Positions 15,016-24,196 of a DNA stretch of 33,472 nucleotides are shown here, piece after piece. Position 1 is the stretch's first letter. Every line of letters starts with the position of its first letter. Under the pieces are notes generated by a model. It was not told the origin of the DNA. It did not search any database and saw only the letters and a program-made list of their open reading frames with translations. Both the position numbers and the translations under genes were made by a program. This DNA is from Flavobacterium sp. (lineage in GTDB: Bacteria > Bacteroidota > Bacteroidia > Flavobacteriales > Flavobacteriaceae): the NCBI GenBank assembly GCA_017984835.1, contig JAGNYR010000018.1:1-33472 (forward strand), given 5' to 3'.

Positions 15016-16461
15016 ATGAACCATTCTAACTACGAAAAAGAAATCGCATTGCAAGCAGACAGGAGAAAAGCAGGCGTAGAATTTATTAAAATTATCAGTG
15101 ATTTATGGTATGATAAATCGATTGAATTAGTCCTTTTCAGAAATCAATTGATTGACAGAAACGTAAGCGATATCATCAATCTACATGAATATGCTGTTGA
15201 ATTTGTTGAAAAACCAATCAATGTCTTTGATTCTGTAGAAATTGCAAAAGCCATCTTGAATTTAGACCTTCCACCCTCTCGAATTGATATTGGAAAACTT
15301 ACCTATGAATACCATTTGGATAACGAATTATACAACGACGCGAGAGCTTTTGTAATCAACAAACTAAAAAAGGCCAAAAACACAAAGGAAATAAAACCCA
15401 AAGATGTGGTTTTGTATGGATTTGGTAGAATTGGCCGACTGCTTGCTCGAGAAATGATGAGCAAGGTGGGAAAAGGGCAACAACTCCGTTTGAGAGCGAT
15501 TGTTACTCGAGATAAAAATGATGCAATGCTTTTGGAAAAAAGAGCTTCTTTACTTCGCTATGATTCCATTCATGGTGATTTTGAAGGAAGTGTTTCTGCA
15601 GATATTAAAAACAATGCGTTGATCATCAACGGCACAACGGTACATGTCATTACAGCCAATGCACCAGAAGAAATTGATTACACAGCCTACGACATCGAAA
15701 ATGCGTTAGTGATTGACAATACGGGGGCTTTTACTACAGAAGAGGCCTTAAAACGTCACTTGTCATCCAAAGGAGTAGACAAAGTGCTGCTTACCGCACC
15801 TGGCAAAGGAGTTCCAAACATAGTGTATGGCGTAAACCATGAAGAATACAATCCCGATGAACTTTCAATTTTTTCTGCTGCTTCGTGTACAACCAATGCC
15901 ATTACCCCTATTTTGAAAGCTGTAGAAGATACGTTGGGTGTTACTAAAGGACATTTAGAAACCATTCATGCGTATACCAATGATCAAAATTTGGTAGACA
16001 ACATGCACAAAAAATACCGCCGAGGACGTGCTGCAGCTTTGAACATGGTTATTACTGAAACCGGAGCCGGAAGTGCTGTAGCAAAAGCTTTACCAAGTCT
16101 TGCCGGAAAACTAACTTCGAATGCGATTCGCGTGCCCGTACCCAATGGTTCACTCGTCGTTCTTAATTTAGAGGTAGGCAAAAAGACAACCATAAAAGCG
16201 GTAAATAACATCATGAAAAAATATGCTTTGGAAGGCGAACTGGTAGAGCAAATTAAATATTCATTGAATAATGAATTGGTATCCTCTGATATAGTTGGTA
16301 CATCAGCACCTGCCATTTTTGATAGCAACGCGACTATTGTTTCTGCAGATGGAAAAAACATCGTATTGTATGTGTGGTACGACAATGAATATGGATATAG
16401 CCACCAAGTAATTCGATTGGCTAAATACATTTCCAATGTAAGACGATTTATGTACTATTAA
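15016..16461 (+). CDS. Glyceraldehyde-3-phosphate dehydrogenase, long form
   Basis: Oxidises and phosphorylates glyceraldehyde 3-phosphate with NAD(P) in glycolysis, or runs the reverse in gluconeogenesis. The dehydrogenase core begins only at about residue 130: dinucleotide-binding GFGRIGR (135-141), catalytic Cys291 in SAASCTTN, base His318 in TIHAYTNDQN, then RRGRAAALNMV and the C-terminal WYDNEYGYSHQV. The first ~130 residues are an extra helical, charged region absent from the classical ~335-residue enzyme. Total length 481, a form I recall as usual in Flavobacteria. After the second strand the usual Asn-Asp is replaced by Thr-Arg (IVTRDKND, 162-169), so cofactor preference may not be NAD. 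It is transcribed alone and shares a bidirectional terminator with acnB. Confidence 0.93.
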   Translation: MNHSNYEKEIALQADRRKAGVEFIKIISDLWYDKSIELVLFRNQLIDRNVSDIINLHEYAVEFVEKPINVFDSVEIAKAILNLDLPPSRIDIGKLTYEYHLDNELYNDARAFVINKLKKAKNTKEIKPKDVVLYGFGRIGRLLAREMMSKVGKGQQLRLRAIVTRDKNDAMLLEKRASLLRYDSIHGDFEGSVSADIKNNALIINGTTVHVITANAPEEIDYTAYDIENALVIDNTGAFTTEEALKRHLSSKGVDKVLLTAPGKGVPNIVYGVNHEEYNPDELSIFSAASCTTNAITPILKAVEDTLGVTKGHLETIHAYTNDQNLVDNMHKKYRRGRAAALNMVITETGAGSAVAKALPSLAGKLTSNAIRVPVPNGSLVVLNLEVGKKTTIKAVNNIMKKYALEGELVEQIKYSLNNELVSSDIVGTSAPAIFDSNATIVSADGKNIVLYVWYDNEYGYSHQVIRLAKYISNVRRFMYY

Positions 16462-16475
16462 TCCGCATTAAAGAT

Positions 16476-16505
16476 AAAAAAAGGCCCTCGATGAGGGCCT
16501 TTTTT
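16476..16505. terminator. Bidirectional intrinsic terminator between GAPDH and acnB
   Basis: Perfect 7-bp GC-rich stem GGCCCTC (16483-16489) / GAGGGCC (16493-16499), loop GAT, flanked by seven A on the left and six T on the right. It works for both convergent genes: 14 bp after the GAPDH stop and 12 bp after the acnB stop. Confidence 0.9.
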
Positions 16506-16517
16506 AGTAGGTCATTA

Positions 16518-19307
16518 TTATCTTACTAATAATTTATGAGGGGGAGCAAACTTAGTTAAGTCAATTCCTTCCACTGCTTTTTTGTATTCTTCAATTGTAG
16601 GAGTTCTTCCCAATACGGTTGACAAGACAACTACAGGAGTAGATGAAAGCAATGATTCACCTTTTTTCTCTGCCGTATCTTCCACAACTCTTCCTTGGAA
16701 TAAACGAGTTGAAGTAGCCATCACGGTATCTCCTTTAGAAGCTTTCTCTTGGTTACCCATACAAAGATTACAACCTGGACGCTCTAAATACAACATGTTT
16801 TCGTATTCGGTACGAGCCGCCGATTTTGGTGCATTGTCATCAAATTCAAAACCTGAATATTTACGTAACACTTCCCAATCACCTTCTGCTTTAAGCTCAT
16901 CTACAATGTTGTAAGTAGGCGGTGCCACTACTAATGGTGCTTTGAAGGTAACTTTTCCATCATGCTTTTCAATGTTTTTAAGCATTTGAGCTAATATCTT
17001 CATATCACCCTTGTGCACCATACAAGAACCAATAAATCCTAAGTCAACCTTTTTGGTACCTCCGTAGAAAGATAAAGGTCGGATGGTATCGTGCGTATAT
17101 CGTTTTGAAACATCTTTATTATTTACATCTGGATCTGCAATCATCGGTTCGTTGATTACATCTAGATCTACTTCTAATTCTGCATAATATTTAGCATTTG
17201 CATCGGGTCTTAATGCAGGTTTATCACCTGATTTAATTTCTGCAATTCGTTTATCTGCTTTGTTGATTAATCCTTGGAGTACTTGTTTGGTATTGTCCAT
17301 TCCTTTATCAATCATGATTTTGATTCTACCTTTCGCAATTTCTAAAGATTCGATCAATGTATCATCTTCTGAAATACAGATAGACGCTTTTGCTTTCATC
17401 TCTGCTGACCAGTCCGTAAATGTGAAGGCTTGATCGGCAGTTAGTGTTCCAATATGCACTTCGATGATACGTCCTTGGAAAACATTTTCTCCTCCAAATT
17501 TATGCAACATTTGTGCTTGCGTAGCGTGAACTACATCACGGAAATCCATGTACGATTTCATAGCACCTTTGAAAGTAACTTTCACTGATTCTGGGATTGG
17601 CATCGATGCTTCACCCGTTGCTAAAGCAAGCGCTACGGTACCTGAATCGGCACCAAAAGCCACCCCTTTTGACATTCTTGTATGTGAATCACCACCAATG
17701 ATAATGGCCCATTCGTCAATAGTAATATCATTCAATACTTTGTGAATCACGTCGGTCATTGGATGATACACACCTTTTGGATCACGTGCTGTAATCAAAC
17801 CAAAATCATTCATGAATTGCATCAATTTCGGAATGTTAGCTTGTGCTTTCTTGTCCCAAACAGAAGCTGTATGACAACCTGATTGGTAGGCACCATCTAC
17901 AATTGGCGAAATCACTTTAGCTGCCATCGATTCTAGTTCTTGTGCCGTCATAAGACCTGTAGTATCCTGCGAACCTACAATGTTTACTTCTACACGTACA
18001 TCAGAACCTGCATGCAAAATTTTACCTGGTGTTGTTCCCACCGCATTTTTATTGAAAATTTTCTCAACTGCTGTTAATCCTTGTCCGTCATTCGAAACTT
18101 CTTTAGAAGGAGCAAATACAGTTGGGATATCCATTCCCAATACTTTGCAAGCAAACGTTTGTATTTTTTTACCAAATACAATCGCATACGAACCACCCGC
18201 TTTGATAAATTCAATTTTTTGAGGTGTGAATGATCTCGAAATATCGATCAATTCTTGATCACCGTTGTATAATTTTTTAGTTTTAGTATTGATTGTTAAA
18301 ACGGTTCCTGTCGCTACAGAATATGCTTGTTCTAATACAGCATCTCCATTTTCATCACGAACTAGGTTGCCGTTTCCATCTATTTTTTTAACCCAGTTTT
18401 TCAAATCAATTCCAATCCCACCCGTAACGTCTACCGTTGTAAGAAAAATAGGAGAAATACCATTGGTACCTCCAACAATTGGAGCGATGTTCACAAATGG
18501 AATGTATGGACTTGCTTTTTTACCTGTCCAAAGTGCTACGTTGTTCACACCCGACATTCTAGACGAACCCACACCCATCGTTCCTTTTTCAGCGATCAAC
18601 ATCACACTTTTATCTGGATGTTGTGCTTGAAGCGCTTGAATCTCTTCTTGTGCTTGAGGGGTAATCATACATTTACCATGCAATTCACGATCTGAACGCG
18701 AGTGCGCTTGATTTCCAGGAGACAATAAATCGGTTGAAATATCACCTTCTCCTGCAATAAAGGTTACTACTTGAATTTCTTCTGGAAGTGCAGGCAATTT
18801 CGTAAAAAACTCAGCCTTAGCATAACTTTCTAAAATATCTTTAGCGGTAGCATTACCACTTTCATACGCTTCTTTAAGTCGAGCCGTATCGGCATCGTAT
18901 AAATACACTTGTGTTTTAAGTACGGCTGCGGCTGCATTTGCAATCGCTACATCGTTACCCAAAGCCAAATCAAGTAAGACTTCGATAGAAGTTCCACCCT
19001 TCATGTGAGACAATAATTCTAAGGCAAAAGCAGGTGTTATTTCGCTAACTGCTTCTTTACCCAAAATAATATCTTTCAGGAAATAGGCTTTCTTACCTGC
19101 AGCACTGGTGGTTCCAGGTAATGTATTGTATATAAAAAAGTGCAAACAATCAGCTCTGTTTGGGCTATTCTCTTCTTTTATTTGCGCAATGATCTCGCTT
19201 AATAAATCTGCGCTATCTATTGGCTTAGGGTGTAATCCTTGACCTTTTCTATCTTCAATTTCTTGAATGTAATCGTTATAAAGATTCATTTTAGTATCTA
19301 AATCCAT
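16518..19307 (-). CDS. acnB: Aconitate hydratase B (bifunctional aconitase 2)
   Basis: Interconverts citrate and isocitrate in the TCA cycle through a [4Fe-4S] cluster. AcnB proteins may also hydrate 2-methyl-cis-aconitate, and the E. coli apo-form binds mRNA. Seen: an N-terminal HEAT-like helical domain (about 1-160), then the swivel domain, then the catalytic domains with GGDSHTRMSKGVAFGADSG (538-556). The cluster-ligand cysteines are Cys762 (GSCMVHKGD) and Cys846/Cys849 (PGCNLCMGNQ). All three ligands are present. At 929 residues it is some 60 longer than the E. coli enzyme. Start ATG at 19305-19307. It is monocistronic with an exact -7 box just upstream; moxR lies upstream on the same strand but behind its own terminator. 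Confidence 0.97.
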   Translation of the reverse strand: MDLDTKMNLYNDYIQEIEDRKGQGLHPKPIDSADLLSEIIAQIKEENSPNRADCLHFFIYNTLPGTTSAAGKKAYFLKDIILGKEAVSEITPAFALELLSHMKGGTSIEVLLDLALGNDVAIANAAAAVLKTQVYLYDADTARLKEAYESGNATAKDILESYAKAEFFTKLPALPEEIQVVTFIAGEGDISTDLLSPGNQAHSRSDRELHGKCMITPQAQEEIQALQAQHPDKSVMLIAEKGTMGVGSSRMSGVNNVALWTGKKASPYIPFVNIAPIVGGTNGISPIFLTTVDVTGGIGIDLKNWVKKIDGNGNLVRDENGDAVLEQAYSVATGTVLTINTKTKKLYNGDQELIDISRSFTPQKIEFIKAGGSYAIVFGKKIQTFACKVLGMDIPTVFAPSKEVSNDGQGLTAVEKIFNKNAVGTTPGKILHAGSDVRVEVNIVGSQDTTGLMTAQELESMAAKVISPIVDGAYQSGCHTASVWDKKAQANIPKLMQFMNDFGLITARDPKGVYHPMTDVIHKVLNDITIDEWAIIIGGDSHTRMSKGVAFGADSGTVALALATGEASMPIPESVKVTFKGAMKSYMDFRDVVHATQAQMLHKFGGENVFQGRIIEVHIGTLTADQAFTFTDWSAEMKAKASICISEDDTLIESLEIAKGRIKIMIDKGMDNTKQVLQGLINKADKRIAEIKSGDKPALRPDANAKYYAELEVDLDVINEPMIADPDVNNKDVSKRYTHDTIRPLSFYGGTKKVDLGFIGSCMVHKGDMKILAQMLKNIEKHDGKVTFKAPLVVAPPTYNIVDELKAEGDWEVLRKYSGFEFDDNAPKSAARTEYENMLYLERPGCNLCMGNQEKASKGDTVMATSTRLFQGRVVEDTAEKKGESLLSSTPVVVLSTVLGRTPTIEEYKKAVEGIDLTKFAPPHKLLVR

Positions 19308-19333
19308 AATGTGAAATAAGTTTAATTTGTAAG

Positions 19334-19341
19334 CAAATTTA
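19334..19341 (-). promoter_or_regulatory. -7 promoter box of acnB
   Basis: TAAATTTG on the minus strand is an exact TAnnTTTG element, 26 nt upstream of the acnB ATG. A TTG -33 element at the right spacing is not seen; the spot holds a T-rich run. Confidence 0.5.
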
Positions 19342-19500
19342 AGAAAACAGAATTCGATTTAAAAATTTTTAACGAACTATCTTTATTCATTATGATAATT
19401 TAACAAAAACAAGCTTTTGATACGAATTTTCAATACAAATCATAATTATTCAAGCAATTAATAAAAAGAATGCAATTTTTTACGCAACTATTTTTGGACC

Positions 19501-19535
19501 AAAAAAAATCTCCAGTACGCATTTACTAGAGATTT
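19501..19535 (-). terminator. Intrinsic terminator of the PPIase-moxR operon
   Basis: A 12-bp stem with one mismatch, AAATCTCCAGTA (19506-19517) / TACTAGAGATTT (19524-19535), with a 6-nt loop. Read on the minus strand it is followed by a T-tract of eight. It lies 24 bp past the moxR stop and separates moxR from acnB. Confidence 0.82.
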
Positions 19536-19558
19536 AATTAGTTTGAAACCTGATGGAA

Positions 19559-20512
19559 TTACAAGAGTGTTTTAATCACCATCTCTTCTGTAATACCTTC
19601 AGCATCAGCTTTATAATTTTTAATGATTCGATGTCTTAAAATACCGGTTGCAACCGCCTGAACATCTTCGATATCTGGTGAGTATTTCCCGTGGAATGCT
19701 GCATGTGATTTTGCCGCTAAGATTAAATTTTGCGACGCTCTTGGTCCTGCACCCCAATCAAGATAATTATTTACAAATTCTGTGGCAAGTGGTCCTTTAG
19801 GTCTTGTTTTACCTACTAAAGTAACAGCATATTCAATCACATTATCAGCAACTGGAATTCTTCGAATCAATTCTTGAAAATCAATTATTTCTTGTGCCGA
19901 AAACAAAGGCTGAATCACTGGTTTTAAGTTGGATGTTGTGCTTTTTACGACCAAAACCTCTTCTTGAAATGTTGGGTAATCTAATTTTATCGCAAACATA
20001 AAACGATCCAATTGTGCTTCTGGTAACGGATAGGTTCCTTCTTGCTCAATTGGGTTTTGCGTTGCTAATACAAAATAGGGTAAATCCAATTTGTAATTAT
20101 GTCCGGCAATAGTGACCGAACGCTCTTGCATCGCTTCAAGTAAAGCCGCTTGCGTTTTGGGCGGCGTTCTGTTGATCTCGTCCGCTAAAATAATGTTAGA
20201 AAAAACTGGCCCTTTGATAAATTTAAACTGACGGTTTTCATCCAATATTTCACTTCCTAATATATCAGAAGGCATTAAGTCTGGCGTAAACTGGATACGC
20301 TTAAAATCCAACCCTAAAGCACTAGAAATAGTATTCACCATTAATGTTTTGGCTAATCCTGGCACACCAACAAGCAAGGCATGTCCTCCAGAAAAAATAC
20401 TCAAAAGTATTTGTTCTACTACTTCATCTTGGCCTACAATTATTTTGGCGATTTCTTTTTTTAATTCTTCTTTCTTTTGAACTAAATTTTGGATAGCTGC
20501 TACGTCCGACAT
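19559..20512 (-). CDS. MoxR-family AAA+ ATPase
   Basis: Cytosolic AAA+ ATPase of the MoxR group, chaperone-like proteins that help assemble or activate other complexes. Seen: Walker A GVPGLAKT (49-56), Walker B IILADE (107-112) followed by the group signature INRTPPKTQAALLEAMQE (113-130), sensor 1 ATQNP (about 150-154), and the arginine-bearing EAQLDRFMF. The length of 317 is normal. MoxR genes usually precede a DUF58 gene and VWA-domain genes; here none follows, and moxR is instead last in a unit behind two periplasmic PPIases (29-bp gap). That makes its partner unclear. An upstream Met near the N-terminus (MSDVAAIQ) is accepted as start. Confidence 0.93.
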   Translation of the reverse strand: MSDVAAIQNLVQKKEELKKEIAKIIVGQDEVVEQILLSIFSGGHALLVGVPGLAKTLMVNTISSALGLDFKRIQFTPDLMPSDILGSEILDENRQFKFIKGPVFSNIILADEINRTPPKTQAALLEAMQERSVTIAGHNYKLDLPYFVLATQNPIEQEGTYPLPEAQLDRFMFAIKLDYPTFQEEVLVVKSTTSNLKPVIQPLFSAQEIIDFQELIRRIPVADNVIEYAVTLVGKTRPKGPLATEFVNNYLDWGAGPRASQNLILAAKSHAAFHGKYSPDIEDVQAVATGILRHRIIKNYKADAEGITEEMVIKTLL

Positions 20513-20541
20513 ATCGTTGATAAAATTAGTAACTATAGATA

Positions 20542-21960
20542 TTATTTGGCTGCTTTTTTAGTCCAGTTATTTGTGAATTCACACGCTTTGTACTCACCAT
20601 TAATTTTGATGTAGGTTTCTTTGATTTTTTCATCAAACCATTTCGCAATAGCCTCAATTTGTTTTTCTTTCAAAGCTAACTCTCTAATTTTAGTATAATC
20701 TTTACTATAATCTGCCGTGTGCTCGTTGATACGATTGGTTACCATCACAATTTTAAATTTTTTCCCTTCTCTAGGATCATCAATTAAAATTGGTTTAGAG
20801 ATCTCACCATCTTTCAAGTTAGATACTTGTCCGTATAATTCAGGATCCATTTTTGTCAATTCAAAATGTGAATCTTGTGTTTTTGGATTGATCAAAGTTC
20901 CACCGTTTGCTCTGGTTTCTTTTTCATCCGACATCGATCTTGCAGCATCTGCAAAAGTAATTTCTTTGGCTTCTACTCTTTTTTTGATCAATTCAATTTT
21001 TTCTTTAGCTTCAGCTAATGCTTCGCTTGAAACCTTAGGCATTAATAAGATATGTCGCAATTCAAGATCTTGACCTTTGATTTTTTCCACCAAAATGATG
21101 TGGTACCCAAATTCGGTTTCGAATGGTTCAGAAATCTCGCCTTCTTTCAATGAAAAAGCAACATCTTTAAATTCTTTCACAAAACCTGTTTTTCGGTTGA
21201 TCTTATAAAACCCTCCCGTAGAGGCAGAACCTCTGTCATCTGAATAAATAACGGCGCGGGTTTTAAAACTAGCTCCCGACAAGACCTCTTGTTTGATCAG
21301 CTTTAATTTATCAATCACTTTTTGCTTTTCCTCCTGTGTTATTTTGGGAACGATCACAATATTTGCCACCTCAAGTTCGGCTCCAAAAATTGGTTTTTCA
21401 GAATCTGGTATTTTTTTGAAGAAATTTCTTGTTTCTTCGGGTGTAATTTGAATTTCATCGACAATTTTACGTTGCATTTCTGCCGCTAATTTTTGTTGTT
21501 TCAAAAGCTCAAACAATTCGCTTCTAAAATCATCTTCACTCGATTTTTTGAAATATTTGATTACTTTTTCCATTGTACCCAATTGTTCCACCATGTAGCT
21601 CAATTGTTGCGTCATTTTTTCATTGATTTCTTCATCTTTTACAATGACAGAATCTTGTATAGCTTGATGTGCATACAATTTATCTTCTAACAGTTTTCCC
21701 AACATTTGACAACGTGAAATGTCTTTAATGGAAGCCCCTTGACTGGACAATTCTAGGAAAGATTTATCAATATCAGAATCTAAAATATTGAAATCACCAA
21801 CCGTTGCGATGATTCCATCAATTTTTTGTCGTTTGCTGGATGTTTTAACGCTGTCTGTAGATTTCACAACTGTTTCCTGAATAATTTCTTGGGCTACGGC
21901 TGAAAATCCAAATAAGAAAAAAGTTACTACTGCTATTATCCTGTTCATGTTGTTTATCAT
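20542..21960 (-). CDS. Exported SurA-like peptidylprolyl isomerase (two parvulin domains)
   Basis: Periplasmic chaperone/PPIase that likely helps outer-membrane proteins fold. Seen: a signal peptide (hydrophobic IIAVVTFFLFGFSAVAQ, 8-24), an N-terminal SurA-like helical region with the DGIIATVGDFNILDSDI strand (48-64), a first rotamase domain at about 195-295 ending in FGYHIILVEKI, and a second at about 300-410 opening with LRHILLMP. The C-terminal tail contains a Cys at 459. The length of 472 is close to SurA (428). Start ATG at 21960, 4 bp after the upstream gene; the Met at 21948 (MNRIIAVV) gives a more usual signal peptide and may be the true start. It is cotranscribed with the 654-residue PPIase and moxR. 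Confidence 0.92.
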   Translation of the reverse strand: MINNMNRIIAVVTFFLFGFSAVAQEIIQETVVKSTDSVKTSSKRQKIDGIIATVGDFNILDSDIDKSFLELSSQGASIKDISRCQMLGKLLEDKLYAHQAIQDSVIVKDEEINEKMTQQLSYMVEQLGTMEKVIKYFKKSSEDDFRSELFELLKQQKLAAEMQRKIVDEIQITPEETRNFFKKIPDSEKPIFGAELEVANIVIVPKITQEEKQKVIDKLKLIKQEVLSGASFKTRAVIYSDDRGSASTGGFYKINRKTGFVKEFKDVAFSLKEGEISEPFETEFGYHIILVEKIKGQDLELRHILLMPKVSSEALAEAKEKIELIKKRVEAKEITFADAARSMSDEKETRANGGTLINPKTQDSHFELTKMDPELYGQVSNLKDGEISKPILIDDPREGKKFKIVMVTNRINEHTADYSKDYTKIRELALKEKQIEAIAKWFDEKIKETYIKINGEYKACEFTNNWTKKAAK

Positions 21961-21964
21961 TGTT

Positions 21965-23929
21965 TTATTTCTTTAACTGAATTCTTACTTTTTCAAATAT
22001 TTCTTGATTGATATGGATGGTGAATTCTTTTTTCAATTCACTCACCCAATTTTGTTCTAAATACTGTTGGTAATCATTGATCACCTTGCCTTTGCATTCG
22101 TCTAATGTTTTTGCACCTGGCGGAATTACTTTGTTGATTTTTGCAAAATAGTAATAATCTCCTTGCTTGATGATGCTAGAAAAACCTTCTTTTAAAGGCA
22201 ACTCTTTTGGTAACGCAACCGATCCCTCTTCGTATATTGCTTCGCTAGACATCACATTTATGACGTCTTTTGTATTTAATTTATCCTTGATTTCCTGCAA
22301 AGCGATTCCTTTTTTTACCTGAGCGGCAGCTTTTTCAATCACTGACTTGTTGGTAGATGACAACAATACAACATCAACTCTTGTTTTCCATTGGTATTTA
22401 CCGTTTTGACCTTCGTAAAACGACTGCAAACCAATCGTGTCATTTTTTGCACGTTGCCAGATTTCTTTTTCCATCAATTCAAAAAGCAACAATCCATCGC
22501 GGTATTCTTCCATTACTGCAGCAAATTCTGGGTGCTCATTTTCTAGATTGCGATCGTTGTATTTATTCAATTCAACATCCACAAAATGATCATACATTGA
22601 TTGCACTAATTTATCTAAGGGTTGTTTGCTCACACCTGATTTTTGCTGTTCATCAAGGTATTTAATAAAAGAATAACCCGAAATAGGTTCTGCGTTGATG
22701 GTGACGATTTTTGAAGAATAGGCCAATGAATCTGTTGGTTTAACCCATTTTGATTCATACATATCCGGCGTTATTTGTTTGGATACCGTTGCAAACATTT
22801 TTTTGTCTTTTACAACCGCGTATTTTTTTCTAAGTTTTGAAGTCATCGATTTTTCAATCAATCGAGATCGTTCGTCCTTTCCAATTTTATTTTCTAATTC
22901 TGGACGCAATTCATCCAATGATTTTAAAGGGTATTTTTCAATCAACTTAACAATATGCCATCCAAATTGTGATTGAAAGGGTTTTGAAATGGGATTGTCT
23001 TTCGTTAGTGAAAAAGCAGCGTTTTCAAATTCAACCGAACTCAATTGACCTGATGAAAAACGGTTCAACTCGCCTCCTCTTGCACTTGTAGATTTATCTT
23101 CCGAAAACTGTTTCGCTAATTCTTCAAATTTTTCGCCTTGCTGCAATTTTTGATAAATTTCTTGCATGGTCTTTTGAACTTCCTCAGCTGATTTGGACTC
23201 ACCTTCTTTTGGATTAAGCAACATGATGTGTGCAACAAAAATTTCGCCTCGGTTGTCTCTGACATCATTCACCTTAATCAAATGATACCCAAAACGTGTT
23301 CTAACAGGAAGTGAAACTTGATTCAAAGGGGTCTTGTATGCTGCTGATTCAAAAGCATACACCATTCTAAAACTTGTAAAATAACCTAAATTTCCTTGGT
23401 TATCTTTTGCAGACGGATCTTGAGAAGCCTCTTGAGCAACTTTTCCAAACTCTTCACCGTTTAATATTCTAGTACGAAGTTCTGTGATTTTTTTATAAGC
23501 AACCAAAGTGTCTGCCGGAGTAGCATTTTCATCCACCATGATTAATATGTGAGAGGCATTGATCTCTTTCGTCATTCGGTCATAACCTTCTTGAATCAAA
23601 GCATCGGTTACTTTGGAATCGGTCAAATAATTTTTTGCTAATTGCGCACGGTAATTATTTAATTCAGCTTGGTATTGTTTGCCGTTTTGTAATCCAAGTT
23701 TGTTTGCTTTGTTCACTTTCAATTTGTATCCAACAAACAACTCAAGATATTGTTTCAAATCCTTTTGAGACTCGTCTTTTACCAAATCTAAATTTTTATT
23801 ATACACTCGAACAAACTCATCGGTGTAATACGGTTGATCGTTGATAGAAAAAAGCACTTCTTTTACTGAATTTTGAGCAGTAACAAAAACACTAAAGAAA
23901 AATAACAATCCTAAAAATACTCGTTTCAT
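21965..23929 (-). CDS. Exported multidomain parvulin-type peptidylprolyl isomerase
   Basis: Large periplasmic PPIase, first gene of the PPIase-PPIase-moxR unit. Seen: signal peptide (VFLGLLFFFSVFVTAQ, 4-19), an N-terminal chaperone-like helical part (about 25-120), rotamase domain 1 (about 124-222, from ASHILIM to FGYHLIKV), and rotamase domain 2 (about 231-331, from VAHIMLL to FGWHIVKL). From about 515 to 610 a third segment has the same pattern (VDVVLLSS, helix, then DYYYFAKINKV) but lacks the His of the active strands, so it looks like a degenerate parvulin fold. The length of 654 approaches PpiD, but there is a signal peptide rather than a clear TM anchor. A plausible promoter lies just upstream (TTG, about 22 nt, TAAATTTTG on the minus strand). 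Confidence 0.9.
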   Translation of the reverse strand: MKRVFLGLLFFFSVFVTAQNSVKEVLFSINDQPYYTDEFVRVYNKNLDLVKDESQKDLKQYLELFVGYKLKVNKANKLGLQNGKQYQAELNNYRAQLAKNYLTDSKVTDALIQEGYDRMTKEINASHILIMVDENATPADTLVAYKKITELRTRILNGEEFGKVAQEASQDPSAKDNQGNLGYFTSFRMVYAFESAAYKTPLNQVSLPVRTRFGYHLIKVNDVRDNRGEIFVAHIMLLNPKEGESKSAEEVQKTMQEIYQKLQQGEKFEELAKQFSEDKSTSARGGELNRFSSGQLSSVEFENAAFSLTKDNPISKPFQSQFGWHIVKLIEKYPLKSLDELRPELENKIGKDERSRLIEKSMTSKLRKKYAVVKDKKMFATVSKQITPDMYESKWVKPTDSLAYSSKIVTINAEPISGYSFIKYLDEQQKSGVSKQPLDKLVQSMYDHFVDVELNKYNDRNLENEHPEFAAVMEEYRDGLLLFELMEKEIWQRAKNDTIGLQSFYEGQNGKYQWKTRVDVVLLSSTNKSVIEKAAAQVKKGIALQEIKDKLNTKDVINVMSSEAIYEEGSVALPKELPLKEGFSSIIKQGDYYYFAKINKVIPPGAKTLDECKGKVINDYQQYLEQNWVSELKKEFTIHINQEIFEKVRIQLKK

Positions 23930-24170
23930 AAATTATACTATCAAAATTTAATGTTTTAATAAAAAATAATTCCAATCAACAAAAGTAACAATTCAAGGGG
24001 ATTAAACAAGCCTTCCGATTAGTATTAACAAAAATTTATTAACACTCAACATTCGATTTACAAGGGACTACTCAAATCAAATCAAGGAGACATTTTAACA
24101 GACAACTCGAACAATTGTCCTTCTATCTATTGAATGTAAAAAAGGTATTCGTTTTTTGCTTAATAAATAG

Positions 24171-24178
24171 TATTTTTG
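24171..24178 (+). promoter_or_regulatory. -7 promoter box of prfC
   Basis: TATTTTTG is an exact TAnnTTTG element, 18 nt upstream of the prfC ATG. The only T-rich TTTG upstream (24155-24158) is 12 nt away, closer than usual, so the -33 element is unclear. The leader would be about 12 nt. Confidence 0.5.
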
Positions 24179-24196
24179 CAACCCATTAGATAAATT

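Noticed and set aside
15984..16436. 150-codon minus-strand frame opposite the GAPDH core
   Set aside because: It lies wholly inside the conserved, unambiguous GAPDH sequence and has no recognisable motif or start context.
16518..19307. A calcium-binding loop suggested by the DGNGNLVRDENGD segment of AcnB
   Set aside because: Spacing of acidic residues does not fit an EF-hand, and the segment lies in a variable loop of the AcnB family.
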